A DNA stretch of 64,000 nt from Sisyra terminalis (GCA_958496175.1 OY292277.1:39443050-39507049); one strand, 5' to 3'; counted from the stretch's first letter, positions 35,594 through 48,795 are shown. Notes: a model not told the origin generated them from the letters alone. Program-made: numbers and translations.

Positions 35594-38500
35594 GTATTAT
35601 ACAGTTGCAAGTTTAATCAGGAAACAATGAAAGATTGAAAATCGTAAGCACATTAAGTATTTATATTCAGTGTCCATTTAAATTCATTTATTAATGAAGT
35701 AATCCATCCTGCTGCTTACTTTTTCCATAGTCTACATCTTCATTTCGTTTTTGTTGGTCTTCTTTGTCAATTTGTAAGGAGCAAACAGCACGATAATGAA
35801 GTGTGCTGGACGCAATCCAATTAGTGTTTATGAAACAGAATACATACTCTCCACCTCATTCAACTATATTCCTCCGAGTACATCGTTCTGTTGTGTTAGT
35901 TCTTACATCTTACAACGTAATATTACATCTATGTAAAGCTTGTATGTGACATTTGTGGCCAAGTACTACGAATGAAATGACGTCGGCTTTCCTTCGTCCT
36001 CTATAATGAACGTTGACATTTGCCTTAACAAAACGGCCAGCATCAAAACTTAAATAAAGAAGAAAAAAGAAGCAGAAAAAAACAATTGTATTAATAGCAA
36101 ATTTTTCCACCCAGTTTCCTTGTCAGTTTTTCAATCTTGAAAAGTTTCAATAAAATTAAATTTTACACGAATATAAGTTAAAATTTCATTGTGAAGCTCT
36201 ACTAAACAACGAGCTTTAAAAGAATATGAAAAAAGTGTATGGCAAGAATGGAATGGGGTAGGTACGTTTTTATCGTGATAGAACATCTTAATGGGCGCTG
36301 CATTCACGTTCATAATGATAATATTTCCTTCTTTCCATTTTCCATATTTCGTGTGTATATATTATAGAAGTTCACATATGCATGTGTTTTGGTGTATATA
36401 TAAGCTTTCAGGGTGGGCTTTTCGGAGTGCAATCCAGGCGGCGTCCCTCTTCCCCTCGACCCGCCGCCAAAGCTATCTGTTTCACAAATTCATTATTTTA
36501 GGAGCTCGGTTGTCTGTTATGAATGTAATATGTATACTTCATTTTCTAGCGAATAAACGGAAACGTGATGTACTTAACAGATTACGTACGTAGAGGATAC
36601 ATATGTATACAGCGATATCGTCGAATCGTAGCACAACGTAACAGTCTCATATAGGAGCATATAAAATAAATTTTTATGAAGTTGCAAAAAATACACAAAA
36701 AATAATATAAAGAAAAAATTTAAAGGCAAAAAATAGATAAACATGAGAAAATGTCATTACTACATCGAGGATTAGTTGTCTTTTCTTGGCAGTTTATTTC
36801 ATATTATCGTAAGCTTATGAGTACCTACGTGTGTATTGTGTACGTGGCAGTAGAAAAATGTAAGCCTCGCACGTCACGTTGCTACAATGCATACGATTTT
36901 ATTCCGTTTTATTTTGTAACTATCATAAAAGTTTACAATAGAAAAGCCGTTTTGTACAAATTCTACTTTCGAGCAAAAATTTAAATAGCTTCCACTTTTA
37001 AAATTATAAGTTCTACTTTTCTTTTATGAATTGATCAGTTTACCAACACTTAAAACCTAAAAGAGTAAACAAAAGACAATTTTTAAAAAGAATAAAATTT
37101 CCTATAAGTCCATGACCTACCTCACCTCATTTTTCTGAGTTGTAGTTTTTGTGATTTTTGCACTTACCTTGGTAATTTCTTTAAAAGATTGATGAAAATT
37201 AGTTAAAAAATATTTTTCTATCATCCAAAATATCTTTGGATTTTATTTTTGATGGCTAACGGTATTGAGTGTTGGTTTGTTTCTCAAATAAGTGCAATCA
37301 AATTTTGTGAATTATAACTTACCAAATTGCAGGGTAGTTGTTTTTAATTTTTGAAAAACTAAAGAAGTTAGAGATTTGAAATACTTTGGTTCGTATTAAA
37401 ATTTTCCAGAAGAGAGAAAAAAAAACTTTTTCTTACTCTTATAATTTATTCAAATATTTAAAAATTAAAAAATTTTGAAAACAACAACCAAGCAAACGGA
37501 AAAAGGAATAGATTTAGTTTGAAAGGTAGCTTTTGGGACAAAATTTTATGGAAATAGATTGTTGTTTTTGATACACCAAAAGAATATTATTATCATATCT
37601 ACTTGTTTGACTGCGGCGTACAAATAAAAGGAAAATTTCAAAATTGTGAAACAGCTTTATCCAATATTCGTGTTGATAAAAAGAAATGATTTACCCCAAA
37701 ACTTTTTTTTTCTTCCTAGCCATCTTGCCCGCTTCTAGGGGTAATCAAATTTAACACTAACCAACTGATATCTATAAAAATTTAATGTTCGTTTTTGTCG
37801 AAAATCGCAAATCTTCTAAAGTTCTTTTCCAATTGTTCTGTATTGATAAGGTGTAGTATTCATATACCGATTAATAAAAAAGCTAAGTAATGTCTCACAT
37901 TAACAGGTACAACCATTAATACTGCAGATTTTTAATGGAAGGGTTTTGATCAATTTTATAGATTAATCGATATTTTTATAGACAAAGATTAATTGAAAAA
38001 TATGTTAAGGGTTAGTTACAGTAGGTACAGCAAGGGATGCTGCGGGTTGCTAAGGGAAGTTTTTTAATGTTTTTTGAATATGTTTTTGTTAACTTTTTTT
38101 TCAATTAGAATTATAGGAATAAATAATAAGAAACTAATCTTTATTAAGTTTTATTATTGTATTAGTGAAACTAGTAATCAAAATAATAATTTTGGTTTTA
38201 AATCAATGTCACTGTAGGAAGTTATTATTGAATTTGTAAATTAATAAATAACGGTTGTAACTGATAAATCATTGGTAACTAATTCCAATAACCATGTAAG
38301 TTTTAAATATATTCATAATAACAAGAAGGTCATAAAAATATTTATTTTATTTTATTATATAAAAAAGAATATTCTTTTTTATTGAATATGTCTTTTTTTA
38401 TTTTTTTTTTATTAAAATTGTTCCTACAACTATATAGAACTAACAATGTGATAAAAAATGTAAATAAAATTCATTTTAATTATAAACATTTTTACAATTA

Positions 38501-40264
38501 TTATAATAGGGTATTGATTGGCAGAGCAACGTCTATTGGGTTAAGCTAGCATTCAATAATAAAAGGAAATGGATTATGATTGGATTTATTCCTCAGCAAT
38601 TTTTAACTTTTTTGTGTATAATCAATATTTTATTAAAGCTTTTTTTCTAACTAATGTAAGATATGGTAATTTCATACTTAAAATAATTAAAAAGGTTATT
38701 CATATTTCAATGACTTCAGCTTTAAAAATGATAATTATAAGGATATAGATTTAATGAAAACGGACTTTATTTTGATTACATCAAAATACCTGTATGTATA
38801 AAAAAAATTCTCAACTTCAATGTTAAGACAATGGTAGAAAGGTAAAAGAGAGAAAATTAAACAAAACCGCGATTTTTACCAGGTTTACCACGTTTTTCAT
38901 TAAATATCGAAAACATGATTAATAGTATAATATAAAATAAAAGTAGATCTAAACAAAATTTGATTTTAAGCTGCGCAATTAACTATAAAATCTACACAAA
39001 AGTTGTAGATGTGCAATTAAAAATAATTATTTAAAGGATGGAATTTCTCCAAATATCATCCAAAAAAAAAATGCATAGAGACAATTGAAGAACTCAATTC
39101 CTCTCACTTCATTTAGCTTTTCATATTCTGCAATTTGAAACTCGTTAAATTTCAAGTTCCGAGAAATTAATGACTTTTAAATTTAGCTTTATCATAGACG
39201 CTGAACGTCACGAAATGTTGGCATTATCTTGGTTTCAATGTTTGATCAGCTTCATCACTCTTGTTAAGTACTTGTAATGTGTTTTTAAATAGTAATTAAA
39301 GATAGAAATGTTTCTTAATATCTGTAATTAACAATTTTCTAATAAAAAGGTGGAATTTAATTAAAGGTTTAGTATAAAGTAGTACTTGAACCGATAAATA
39401 GGTTTATGATCATTTCAAAAAAGGGTTGATGAACAACGCAGGATAAACTACTGGTTAAATTGTAATTTGAGTGAATGAGCCTATTGTTTTAATGATTTTA
39501 TTTTTGTCAGACCCTGTTTTGATGGGATTTAAATTAAAATCAGGTTAATTAGTTTTGATTCTCGTGAAACGTGACTAAAGTATTTGTATAGGGGGGAAAA
39601 TTGTATTCGGTGTATTTTATTTTATTTTGGTGATAGAATTTTATGAAATAAAAGTTATGGACTTTGAATCATTGTATTTTCTTTCATAAAAAATTTGGTA
39701 ATCGCTATAACAATCAACTTCTTATCATATTATTATGCATGATTTTAGAATTTTAATATTTATTTTAATAATCCCTATTTAATCCTATACTTTCATAGTT
39801 TAATATCGATTTATGCATTTTAAATATTTTCAAGGTTCATCGTTTTGGAAAAAAATAATATATATTTAAAAACATTTTAAATATAAAGAAAACGAATCCG
39901 GTTCTCTTTTAACTATGAATTTTTGAAAGGAACTAGAACAGCAGGGATAAGCAAAGGATGTAGATATCTAAATATTTTTCCTAAGCATTATATACGAGTT
40001 GATCTTCAGGATTTTTCGCAAAACCGTTCCTCTACTTCAATGATGATTTTTCTTTGCTTGCAAAAACTATTTTTCGAAATATACTTATAATTCAAAAGCT
40101 GATTGTTCTAGATTCAAGAAAAAGGGGCATCTTCTTTCTTTTTTACTAACACCAATATAAGTACACCAATGTAAGTTTTATTTTGAAAGAATTTTAGCTC
40201 AAATTCTTAGTGCAATATATAGATGAAGAGAACTGTTCAAATTTGTGGATATAATATGAAAATT
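35594..40264. other. Gene-free tract
   Basis: Mostly AT-rich with no gene recognised. About 35700-36600 is less AT-rich, with a GC-rich core around 36418-36475. Its open frames (35910-36593) are short, overlap on both strands and resemble nothing known; 36751-36984 likewise. Confidence 0.35.
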
Positions 40265-40267
40265 TAT

Positions 40268-40567
40268 TACATATATATATATATATATATATTTATAGTA
40301 GGGTGGTCCTTAATAGGGGAAATTTTGAATTTATTTACTCCTAGGCGCTCAAATGCTTCCAACTTGATAAAAAAAATCCCGGAAAATTTGAGCTCTAAAT
40401 ATTAACTTTAAGATCGTTCGCTTTCCAACTTAAGTTTCTTATGGAAATTACATGGGAAAAATTAAATTTGTTCTTTAGAATTCCATAACTCAGCGACAAA
40501 TAAATCGAAAGTAACTAATCACGTCATGTTTACTGTAAATTTAACGCTCTACAAAAAAGAACTCTAA

Positions 40568-40636
<69 letters not shown>

Positions 40637-40671
40637 TATATTAGGGTGGTCCTTAATAGGGGTGTTTTCGA

Positions 40672-40711
<40 letters not shown>
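40268..40711. repeat. (TA)n microsatellites with a duplicated 21-bp motif
   Basis: TA/AT tracts at about 40270-40291, 40569-40640 and 40677-40711. The first two are each followed by TAGGGTGGTCCTTAATAGGG (40299 and 40643) and a diverged GAATTT tail, so the tract plus motif is a direct repeat with a period of about 344 bp. Probably unstable in length. Confidence 0.9.
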
Positions 40712-40713
<2 letters not shown>

Positions 40714-42756
40714 ATAAACTTGATCCTATGTTTAAGTTGTTTGTGGTGCCGTCTGATGATATAAACAAGAAGTGTAAGTAGTAAGTAGTCAGTACTGTCC
40801 GAGAATTCATAAACTGTGTATGAATTAATCAAATAAAGAATTTCAACAAATCTCAATATATTTACTAACCAGCTTTATTCCAAAATTACAATTATTATAA
40901 TTACATTATAAATGTTAAAATTTTTATTATATTTTCTATTAACAACAGTAAGTAGCTTTAACTTTGAAAACCATAAAATAAAAAATTTTGAATGCAGAAT
41001 TGAACCTATTAACAATCGTTAGTATGAATTTGAATAAGTATTTAAAAGAGTAATGGAAATTCATATGATAAAATTCAGCAGCTTGAAAATCGGACTATAA
41101 TAAAAACGTAATTTGTTTTTCAAGTTAGCTAAGCTCGTGGATTTATTAATAAAAAGTACATTTTGTGCTTCACTTACAAAAATTGTTCACAACAGTCAAA
41201 AAAAAAATGAAAATTACTTTTCTACCAGTAACAATGAATAAATCGTTTGTAAATTAAAATTATTTTAAGTATTCTCCACTGAAAATAGATTTTTTGATGT
41301 GAAAATGATTAAATTTTCCATTTCTGAGTGTCGGGAACAATGAATGAAAAGTACAAATAATTTCAGTTCTTTTTGAAAAAAAAAAGAAGAAAATTCTGAA
41401 TAAAATCATTTCAATTTATTTTCCAGCTTTCACATGTCATATTACGTAATGGATGCAATTGTTTTCAGCGTGTGTACACATTCTACGAATTTCGCTGACA
41501 TCTCTCCCGCCTCTCATTTTCGCCATTTGTAAGATTTATATAGAATTTCTCCACTTGCGGTTCGTTATCTTTCATCACGTTATATCAGTATTAGCGCACA
41601 GAACTAAAGTAAGCTTCTTCGCTATAAAGCTCACCTAAATTTCAGCACCAACAAAGCTGATATTATATCTCTTCACATCATTGCACGATTCAGTGTAAAC
41701 ACTATGTATGAAGCGGGGGGGGGAGAGTTTAGGTTAGCAATGAGGTGTTTCGTTGGATGTTCTTATGTGTAAACCTGAGATTCGAATGTTGTGAAAGAGC
41801 TTTTCCAAATGAAAGCGAGCGATGTTGATTTTGGTGCAATAACAATATTATGTACACTAGTGCGAGAGTGTTTAGAGCTTTGAGCTTAGAATTCAGGTTC
41901 ACATAATATTTACTTCAACTAGGTCATCTTCTGGTATATAATGTCTACATGGAGGATTGTGGCTAAATCTCTAACACAGATCAATTCACACGCGATGAAC
42001 TCTTTGAACCCGCAACATAAATGATTTATTGCTCAAGGTTAATGCGAGATTATCCTATGGAAAGTTGGTGGAAATTTATCATGATCATTATCGTTGTGTC
42101 GCTGCCGCCACTGTCTTTCCAAAGTCAGAAAAAGTCCACTATTTGCATAGTGGTGAGATATTAGATCTGTTCTATGCAAATTTGCCATATTCAATGGTGG
42201 CGTTGAGAGTGCACTTAATTGACATTGTATCCACTTGGAGAAGAAAACGAAGCGCAAACACTAGAGATCAAACACGTCCTTCTAATGGGATTCATATTCG
42301 ATCGATTAATTGTTTATGCAAAACTCGTTGTTTGAACTTTCGATAATTTGATACATTTTCGTGGTTACGACTACGTTGAACAAGTACGTACCATATTATG
42401 CAATCGAGAAGTGTTTGAGCAATGTAATTTGTAATTTTAGCGTTAGGTTCTAAACTTTAATTTATAGTTTGGCAACAAAATATTTTTGATTCAATTATGT
42501 TCATGTCCTTTTAACTATGGCTAACTTTGCTAGGACAAGAGGTGTTGATTCTTGTTTTTATTTTTTTCAAGAAACAGACTTAAAGAAATATAATCTTTAT
42601 ATTACAAATTTTCAAGAAAAAAATATCTTTATTCCTTGGCATTTAATATTGGTGACAGTGGCGGATTTAAATCAGATTCCGCCCAAGTCTCCATTCGATT
42701 TGCCGCCCTTGTTGTTCCATAGCACGGTAATTAACATGATAAAACATGAAATAGTC
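40712..42756. other. Gene-free tract
   Basis: No gene recognised. 41440-42380 is less AT-rich, with a G-run at 41714-41724; frames at 41453-41638 and 42029-42346 (+) have no family resemblance. Possible noncoding conserved island. Confidence 0.35.
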
Positions 42757-43299
42757 ACGTCCATCAAGTAAGCACTACACTTTTGGAATTTCAAAAAAAT
42801 AACTACAGAATAAATTGATGTTTTTTTGTCGTTTAAGAGTTCTGGAAAAAAAATTGTCACTCGTAATTTTCTATGAAAACCCTATGTAGTGCTAACTTAA
42901 CGTTTTGAGCTTTTCTATAAATATTAAAATTTCGATTTTTTTGCGCTATTAATTGGTGAATCGAAAAAGCTCGATTTGGATTATTTTTCAAATATTAAGT
43001 TTTCCATACCTTTTTTTCACCATTAATTGTAGTTTTTTTGTTGCTTGAGAGTTTTGAAAGAAATAATTTCATCACGTACATATATAATATTCGTCGCTTG
43101 CTTTCATATGTATTAAAGTTTCTATATTAGATATATGAGTAAATAAATAGAGCTTTTTTTTTAAATAGCGTTTCGCGGAAAAACATGCAAGCTATGAAAA
43201 ATTTTCTTTTGAAACTCTCGAACAACAAAAAAAAACACCAAAATAATCCGTAGTTATTTTTTCGAAATTTAAAAAGTGTAGTGCTAACTTGATGGATGT
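42757..43299. mobile_element. Long-TIR MITE
   Basis: The ends are inverted copies of about 90 bp: left ACGTCCATCAAGTAAGCACT... and right ...GTGCTAACTTGATGGATGT. Pairing continues through AATAACTAC and the poly-T/A block to the GAGAGTTTC region near 43210. An extra terminus-like sequence, TAGTGCTAACTTAACG (about 42888-42903), lies inside the left part, so a smaller copy may be nested or duplicated. Noncoding. The flanks show no convincing target-site duplication. Confidence 0.8.
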
Positions 43300-46200
43300 A
43301 AATATTTAACTATTTAAATTATAAACTAAGTTTTATTAGTTCTATCAAAACGTATAAAATATTTTTTTTTTTAAATAACCTTTTAATTTCAATAATATTT
43401 TCAAATATTAAAATAATTTAAAGATTTTTTCCTCATGTTACTTTTGATATAAGCCTCTTCTTGCTAGCCTTGGTTTGTGTGAAAACGTCGATTATAATCG
43501 TCGTAATCGATTTCTTGCACTAATTGAGGTTCAAAAAATAATATTGCGAGGGTATCAAGTAGATCTTAGCCCACACTTCCACATTAAAAACTTTTCACTC
43601 TTTTCAGGGTGGAAAAAGATTTTTGTCCTGAACAATTTGACGCTGGGATTCCAAAAATGTCCAAAGCATTGTCAACATTAGGGTACATTTCTCGAAGATG
43701 CGATAATGCAATATATTCCCTATATTTGTGTATATTTTCAGCGTTGTATCTTTAAGAAAATAATGTAACCGAATACATTCATTAACTATGGTCTCTTTTA
43801 AATCGTAAACATATTTGATTTTTTTAGATAAGTTCGACGTATTTCAACTACCAGGATTCGCGTGGGGCTTTAAATGTTGGGACAAAAAAGGATTGAATTT
43901 AGCAAAACGTTCTATGGTTCAAAAAACATTACTCTTATGAGAATCTTCAATTTGTTCTGAATGTCTCCGTAATGTCTCCAGTGATTTAACAGTTGAAAAT
44001 GTGATGTGGTAAATTGGAAAATAAATTCGATTAAAAACTGTTTATATTATATTATACTTTACTAAAGATGGTCCATACATTCGTAGCAAAATTAATTCAA
44101 TACACTCTTTGAATTTGAATTTTTCGTACATTTATAACCTTTGAAAATTTGGGGTCCGAAAATTATGCCTCCCTTTAAATAATTCCTCCCTAGGCTCGGA
44201 TCTCACGGGCCCGTCATCATTCAATTGATTGCACAATCCTAGGACCTAATTAAAATCCAAATCAAACAATAAAACCAACAATACAAAAATAAATGGGCCG
44301 ACAAACATGAAATGATCAGAAATGTGTAGGCGATGTTAGTATTAATAAAAAAAGAGTTTATTTTTGTTGTTTTTTGAGTTTCAATAAAAATTGAAAAGTG
44401 ATCTACTTCCTTAGTTATCGTATTAGAAAATATATCCCAAAAACCAGTTAGGAAAAAAATTGATTCAAAGTTGGATTCAATTTAAAATAATGCTCAAACA
44501 CTCATATCAATATGCCATAGCGACTAAGGCTTGAATATTTCTATTTGAAAAGGAAGTGGTAAGATAAAGTTATTAAAAAAACCACCTACTCGTAAAGTAC
44601 AGTAAAACTTATGTCAAAGTGACCTTATCAGAATCTTAAAATTATAAAGCTGGACTGTTTACCGTTATAAAAGAAAAGAAGCAATTATAATGATAATTAT
44701 TGAAGTAATACTTCTAAGGCGATATTATGAAAAAATAATCGCATATGTTTTTCATTTGTCTGTAGAGGAAAACCATCAAAACAATCATTCAGTTCAAATT
44801 TGAGGCAACTATTGTATTTCATTCACATATATGTGGTTCTTGTATTTGTTCTTTCTTCTATTATGAATATGAGAATTAAAAAGCATTACAAAGAAAGATA
44901 TTTTTCTGAAATTATTCAATGGGTAAATAAAATACACAACTACTATTGAATTTATATAATTTTTAGGACGTTGCTATTTAGATTTGTTTATACACATCAA
45001 TAAATGATATTTTATGGCAACAATCTACTTGTATATGGTTAATGATTTCGTTAAGTATTCTTCAAACTTATGGCCCATGCTATATGGATAGACTGTTAAT
45101 TCAAGCAATATATAATATATATTTTGTACACAGTAGTCAAATGTTGTCATATTATTCAAAAATGAATGAAATCAAAATGATAGTTGTAACGTATGACATA
45201 AAAGTTTAAATTTGAGACAAAAATTAGTATACTTGTATTCCACTTACATGGATAAGTTTACAGCTTTATATTCTTTGTACTTGTCTTTGACGCAACAAAT
45301 ACATTTGCTTATTATGTATTTCTATGTTATAAGCAAATTGTGTTTATTATTGTATCATATTTTGGTTATTACAAATCTCTTATAACTGGTGTGCCAGTTG
45401 AAGCACTATTGGAAGAGGCTAAAGCAGTGGATTGAAAAAATCTTTTTAATTATGCCAAAGAAGTATAACTTCTTACACGCGTACACCATTTTGATGGTAA
45501 ATGTCTTATCACTTCTTTATCACAAATTTTCATTTATTACGAAAATTGTATAAATTTCTCAGTAAATTTTATTAAAGAAAAACCAAGCTGTAAATTTGGG
45601 TTCAGTTTGAACAATTTTAAATTATAAATTCAATATGCCATCTACGATAATTAATAATTAATTTTTATTAACTATTTTCATTTCAATGAAAAAAATATTT
45701 AATAAGATTGAACATATTGAAACATATCTTAAAACGTTATACAAACATGTCATACAACACATGATATTTGTTAAAGAATTTATAAAAGCCAATTTATATT
45801 CAATTCGATTAACTCAACATTTGATACTCCGTTTGTCAAGTTACCACCCAACTTTAACATATTAAAAATTAAAATTTACTAAAAGATTATCTTACTAACT
45901 CTAATAACGCGATTGTTAAAATTGTAGAAACAGCTATAAGATATTTTTGTTTGGAACAAACTATTATATGCAACAGCACCAAGAAGAATCATCAAAAAAA
46001 TATCTCTTAATAATCTCCTAAATCGTATAGATATTTTAAATGAAATAGCTCAGTTAACTTAAGGAAAGAATTTTTCTTTTTTTCATTTATTATTATTTAT
46101 TTGTCACAAAGATTAAATGTGCTTAAGATCTGAAACTTCCAGGATCTTAATGCTTTATTAGCTTCTTCATACTTACAAAGTATCATTGAAATATATTTCC

Positions 46201-46560
46201 GAGATTGATACATCATGCATAGAGCCCAACGGTCTGACACCCGTTACTGTTTAATTATTATTACGGCAGAAGTAAGTGATAATAAATTACCAAACAGGAA
46301 AATTTCGATTAAAATTAATTACCTGGCTATTTTACTGCGTTCTCTTATCAAAGTCAAATAAATTGACCTTCGTATCATGCAAATATGTATTTTAAAATTT
46401 CCTTTTTGTTTTTATCAAAAAAAGGTACCTCAGCCTATCGCCTCAGCGCTATCAAGAGTGTTTTCATTTATTAATGGTGTTTTATAGAACAAAATATTAT
46501 TATTATTATTAGTCTATAAAATATAAAGTTTATACATTTTATATTACTTCTTTGTTTGTA
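43300..46560. other. AT-rich gene-free tract
   Basis: No gene or element recognised; an (ATT)n run lies at about 46496-46511. Confidence 0.4.
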
Positions 46561-46566
46561 ATAATG

Positions 46567-46605
46567 TATAAATACGACAAAAAATCAAAAAATTATCAAA
46601 AGTCA
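46567..46605 (+). promoter_or_regulatory. Core promoter of the cysteine-rich secreted protein
   Basis: TATAAATA at 46567-46574; a TCA initiator-like site at 46596-46598 lies about 31 bp downstream. This would leave a 5' UTR of about 60 nt before the ATG at 46658. Confidence 0.5.
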
Positions 46606-46657
46606 ACACAGTGGAAGCTTATATAGTGCAAGTTAGTCTTAAATTTATTCCATAACA

Positions 46658-47107
46658 ATGAAATATTCAATTAAACTTTTCGTGCTTATTGCACTTATTT
46701 TTTTTGAGTCAACCTCAGCACAATCAGGTTTGTATGACTCTTTAATTTATATTTTTCTTTTTCTGAATATTTTCTAAAAAATATTATTTAAAAGTTAGTA
46801 AATATCTTATCCTGTAGGTTTGGGACAACCATGCTTTCCAAGACCGTGTCAACCAGGTTTGATTTGCAATAGGAGTTTAATTTGCTCTTTTAATTGCCAA
46901 AGAATAAAATGCGCTCCAGTTGCGTGTCGTCCTGGGCAAGTTGTAAGGCAACCTGATCTTGTATTCCGTTGTTGTCCGGAATGTCAAGCAGCTCCTCCAC
47001 CTCCACCTCGACCTGCATCTCCGGCTGACCTTGCAGGAATTCCTTTCCTTAGGCCTGCGGCACCGAAAAAGTCCGGACTTTCAATTTTTGAACTCGCAAG
47101 GATGTAA
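46658..47107 (+). CDS. Small secreted cysteine-rich protein, VWC-like
   Basis: Two exons, 46658-46727 and 46818-47107, joined across a 90-bp intron (GTTTGT...CTGTAG). The product is 119 residues. Residues 1-21 (MKYSIKLFVLIALIFFESTSA) form a signal peptide. The mature part has ten Cys within about 60 residues, ordered PC-PC-LIC-LIC-NC-KC-AC and, 14 residues on, CCPEC. The CxxG...CCPxC ending is typical of von Willebrand factor C-type folds, which in insects include small extracellular proteins induced by stress or infection. The count is higher than the eight Cys of typical single-VWC proteins, so family membership is tentative. A proline-rich tail (PPPPPRPASP) and a Lys/Leu-containing end follow. 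No paralogue in the window. Confidence 0.8.
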
Positions 47108-47838
47108 TAAATATCTCTTAAAAGTGGACATAATGATACAATTACGTTTTTAATGGTGAATGATTTTGTTTTGATAACAGAAAATACCAAAAAGTTTTAC
47201 TTCCCAGTTAGTAATAACTACAACACAGATATTTTTAAAGCTCATATATGTCTAAACTGAAAGAAAATCTTATAAAAATATTTTGAATTTTACCGAACAA
47301 AATAAATGTTACTTCAAAAATTTTCTTTTTTTTTTTTTATTGATGTTATACCGGAATAGTACCCCTACTATTACTTTTCAAACTCTGGTAAAAAAGCTTT
47401 CATTTAATTTTAAAAATAAAGTTGATATTTCCAAATTAATTTATAGCTTAGTTGCTATAATAATTATTTTTTACATGTAATCCACTATGATTAAGGTTAT
47501 AACACAAGGTTAAGTAGCTTTCAAGCGCCATCTTGTGATTATGCTTAAGCACTAATACCCAATTGGTTACCAAAGTCTCAGAAATCATGTCAAAACTAAT
47601 TGATTACCAATAACATTTTAAAAATTATCAAAAAAATTGACCAGGAATCAAAATTTACACCTGTAACGCTATTAAAAGATTAAATGAGCTGAATTTTTTC
47701 TTACTCAGAAGCAATAATATGTAAGGATAAAAACCAAATGAATTCTCTTATTGTTTATCGATCAATGGTAAAAATTACACAGTTCACGTTCTTATCCACG
47801 GTGTATTTAATATAACAGTAAAATAATCTTTTTTTTTA
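47108..47838. other. AT-rich gene-free tract
   Basis: 3' flank of the cysteine-rich gene; a candidate AATAAA lies at 47298-47305. Nothing else recognised. Confidence 0.4.
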
Positions 47839-48086
47839 ATATAAAATACTTGATGTTTTTATTTAATCTTCGTACAACGTTTTTTAAAAATTAACGATAT
47901 GCTAATTTTTAACACATTGTAATTTAACAAAAAGATACTACTAAGATACTATTAGTGTTGTTTTAATACCGAAATTATTATACATGAATTTAACAATTGA
48001 TGTTCTGTAATTGAGTACCTGATGAAGCTACGAAAGTAGTGAAACATTGTACAAAAATTAAATAAAAACATCAAGTATTTAATATC
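47839..48086. mobile_element. Short inverted-repeat element with a hammerhead-like arm
   Basis: 47839-47884 and 48040-48086 are inverted copies (TACTTGATGTTTTTATTTAA and its complement). The right arm continues inward into the hammerhead-like motif at 48009-48060; the left arm carries only its GAAACGTTGTAC-type 3' half in inverted form. About 248 bp, noncoding. Same general plan as 31748-32968 but with an unrelated sequence. Confidence 0.65.
48009..48060 (+). ncRNA. Hammerhead-like motif, partly decayed
   Basis: CTGATGA (48019-48025), one extra A, then stem II GCTAC and GTAGT closed by a GAAA loop, then GAAA (48041-48044) and CATT. Stem I pairs GTAC with GTAC and, past a small loop, AATT with AATT. 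The stem III sequence has changed from ACGT to ACAT, which breaks the short pairing, so activity is doubtful. Confidence 0.5.
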
Positions 48087-48569
48087 CAAAAAAGGGATTC
48101 ATTTACTGGTAAAAAGTACCATTAACAATTATCTATTTACTGATTATAATTCTGAAATTTAATAAAGCTAAGCTTTACTGATGTTTTCTATAGTTTTTAT
48201 GAATTAATGCTTAAAAAGGCAAAATGAGGCTTTCTGTAGCCTTTGAGAATAAAGAAATATCAATTACTACTCCCTACTTGTCTGCTGAATTTAATTGAGA
48301 AATTTATGTGATTCGTGTAGGATTTTTTTGTGCTACTGTCACAGACTCAGACATGAAAAGGGACCAACCAATACGGAAACTTACCGAAGAAGTTAGTCAT
48401 GCAACTTACGATACATTGAAATTGAGTTATCCCAACAAATGGAAATGATTCAACTTCAGACTATAATGCAGGAAAATTTAAGGACTTGCAAATTGTGTTT
48501 TCATTGGATAATTCAAATTTATAAAGATGACTTGGAAAAAAAAACAGTGGTCATCAAAAATATGGTAAA

Positions 48570-48632
48570 TCTTGTAGCCTAATGGAAGTTGAGTGGTCAA
48601 GATGGCCACACCAAAACTATGAGAAATTGCTT
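48570..48632 (+). mobile_element. Diverged tRNA-derived SINE head
   Basis: TTGTAGCCTAATGG...GAGTGGTCAAGATGGCCACACC followed by AAAACTATGAG parallels the SINE head at 19964-20000, with a small insertion. The B box is lost. Confidence 0.35.
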
Positions 48633-48724
48633 ATTCAATAAAAAAGATATACTGAGATATTATTTATGTAATATAAGTTACAAAAGTAAGCTATAAACTT
48701 AAAGTTGAACAAAATTTCAAACAA

Positions 48725-48795
48725 ATGTTTTACTGACGTTTTGCCCAGACACGTATTTGGATTGCCAACCAAGCAATCTTCCTCAGTGGTCATCA
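48725..48795 (-). ncRNA. Weak hammerhead-like motif
   Basis: Minus strand: CTGAGGA plus one base, a long hairpin region containing GATTGC and GCAATC, then CAAAACGTCAGT. The order of elements matches the other motifs, but G12 of the GAAA box is C and stem II is unusual. Listed as a probable relative only. Confidence 0.25.

Noticed and set aside
39180..39270. Hammerhead-like words (TGATGAAG, TTGAAACC, CGAAATGTTGG)
   Set aside because: The order and strand of CTGATGA and GAAA cannot be folded into stems I and II; the C before TGATGA is also lost.
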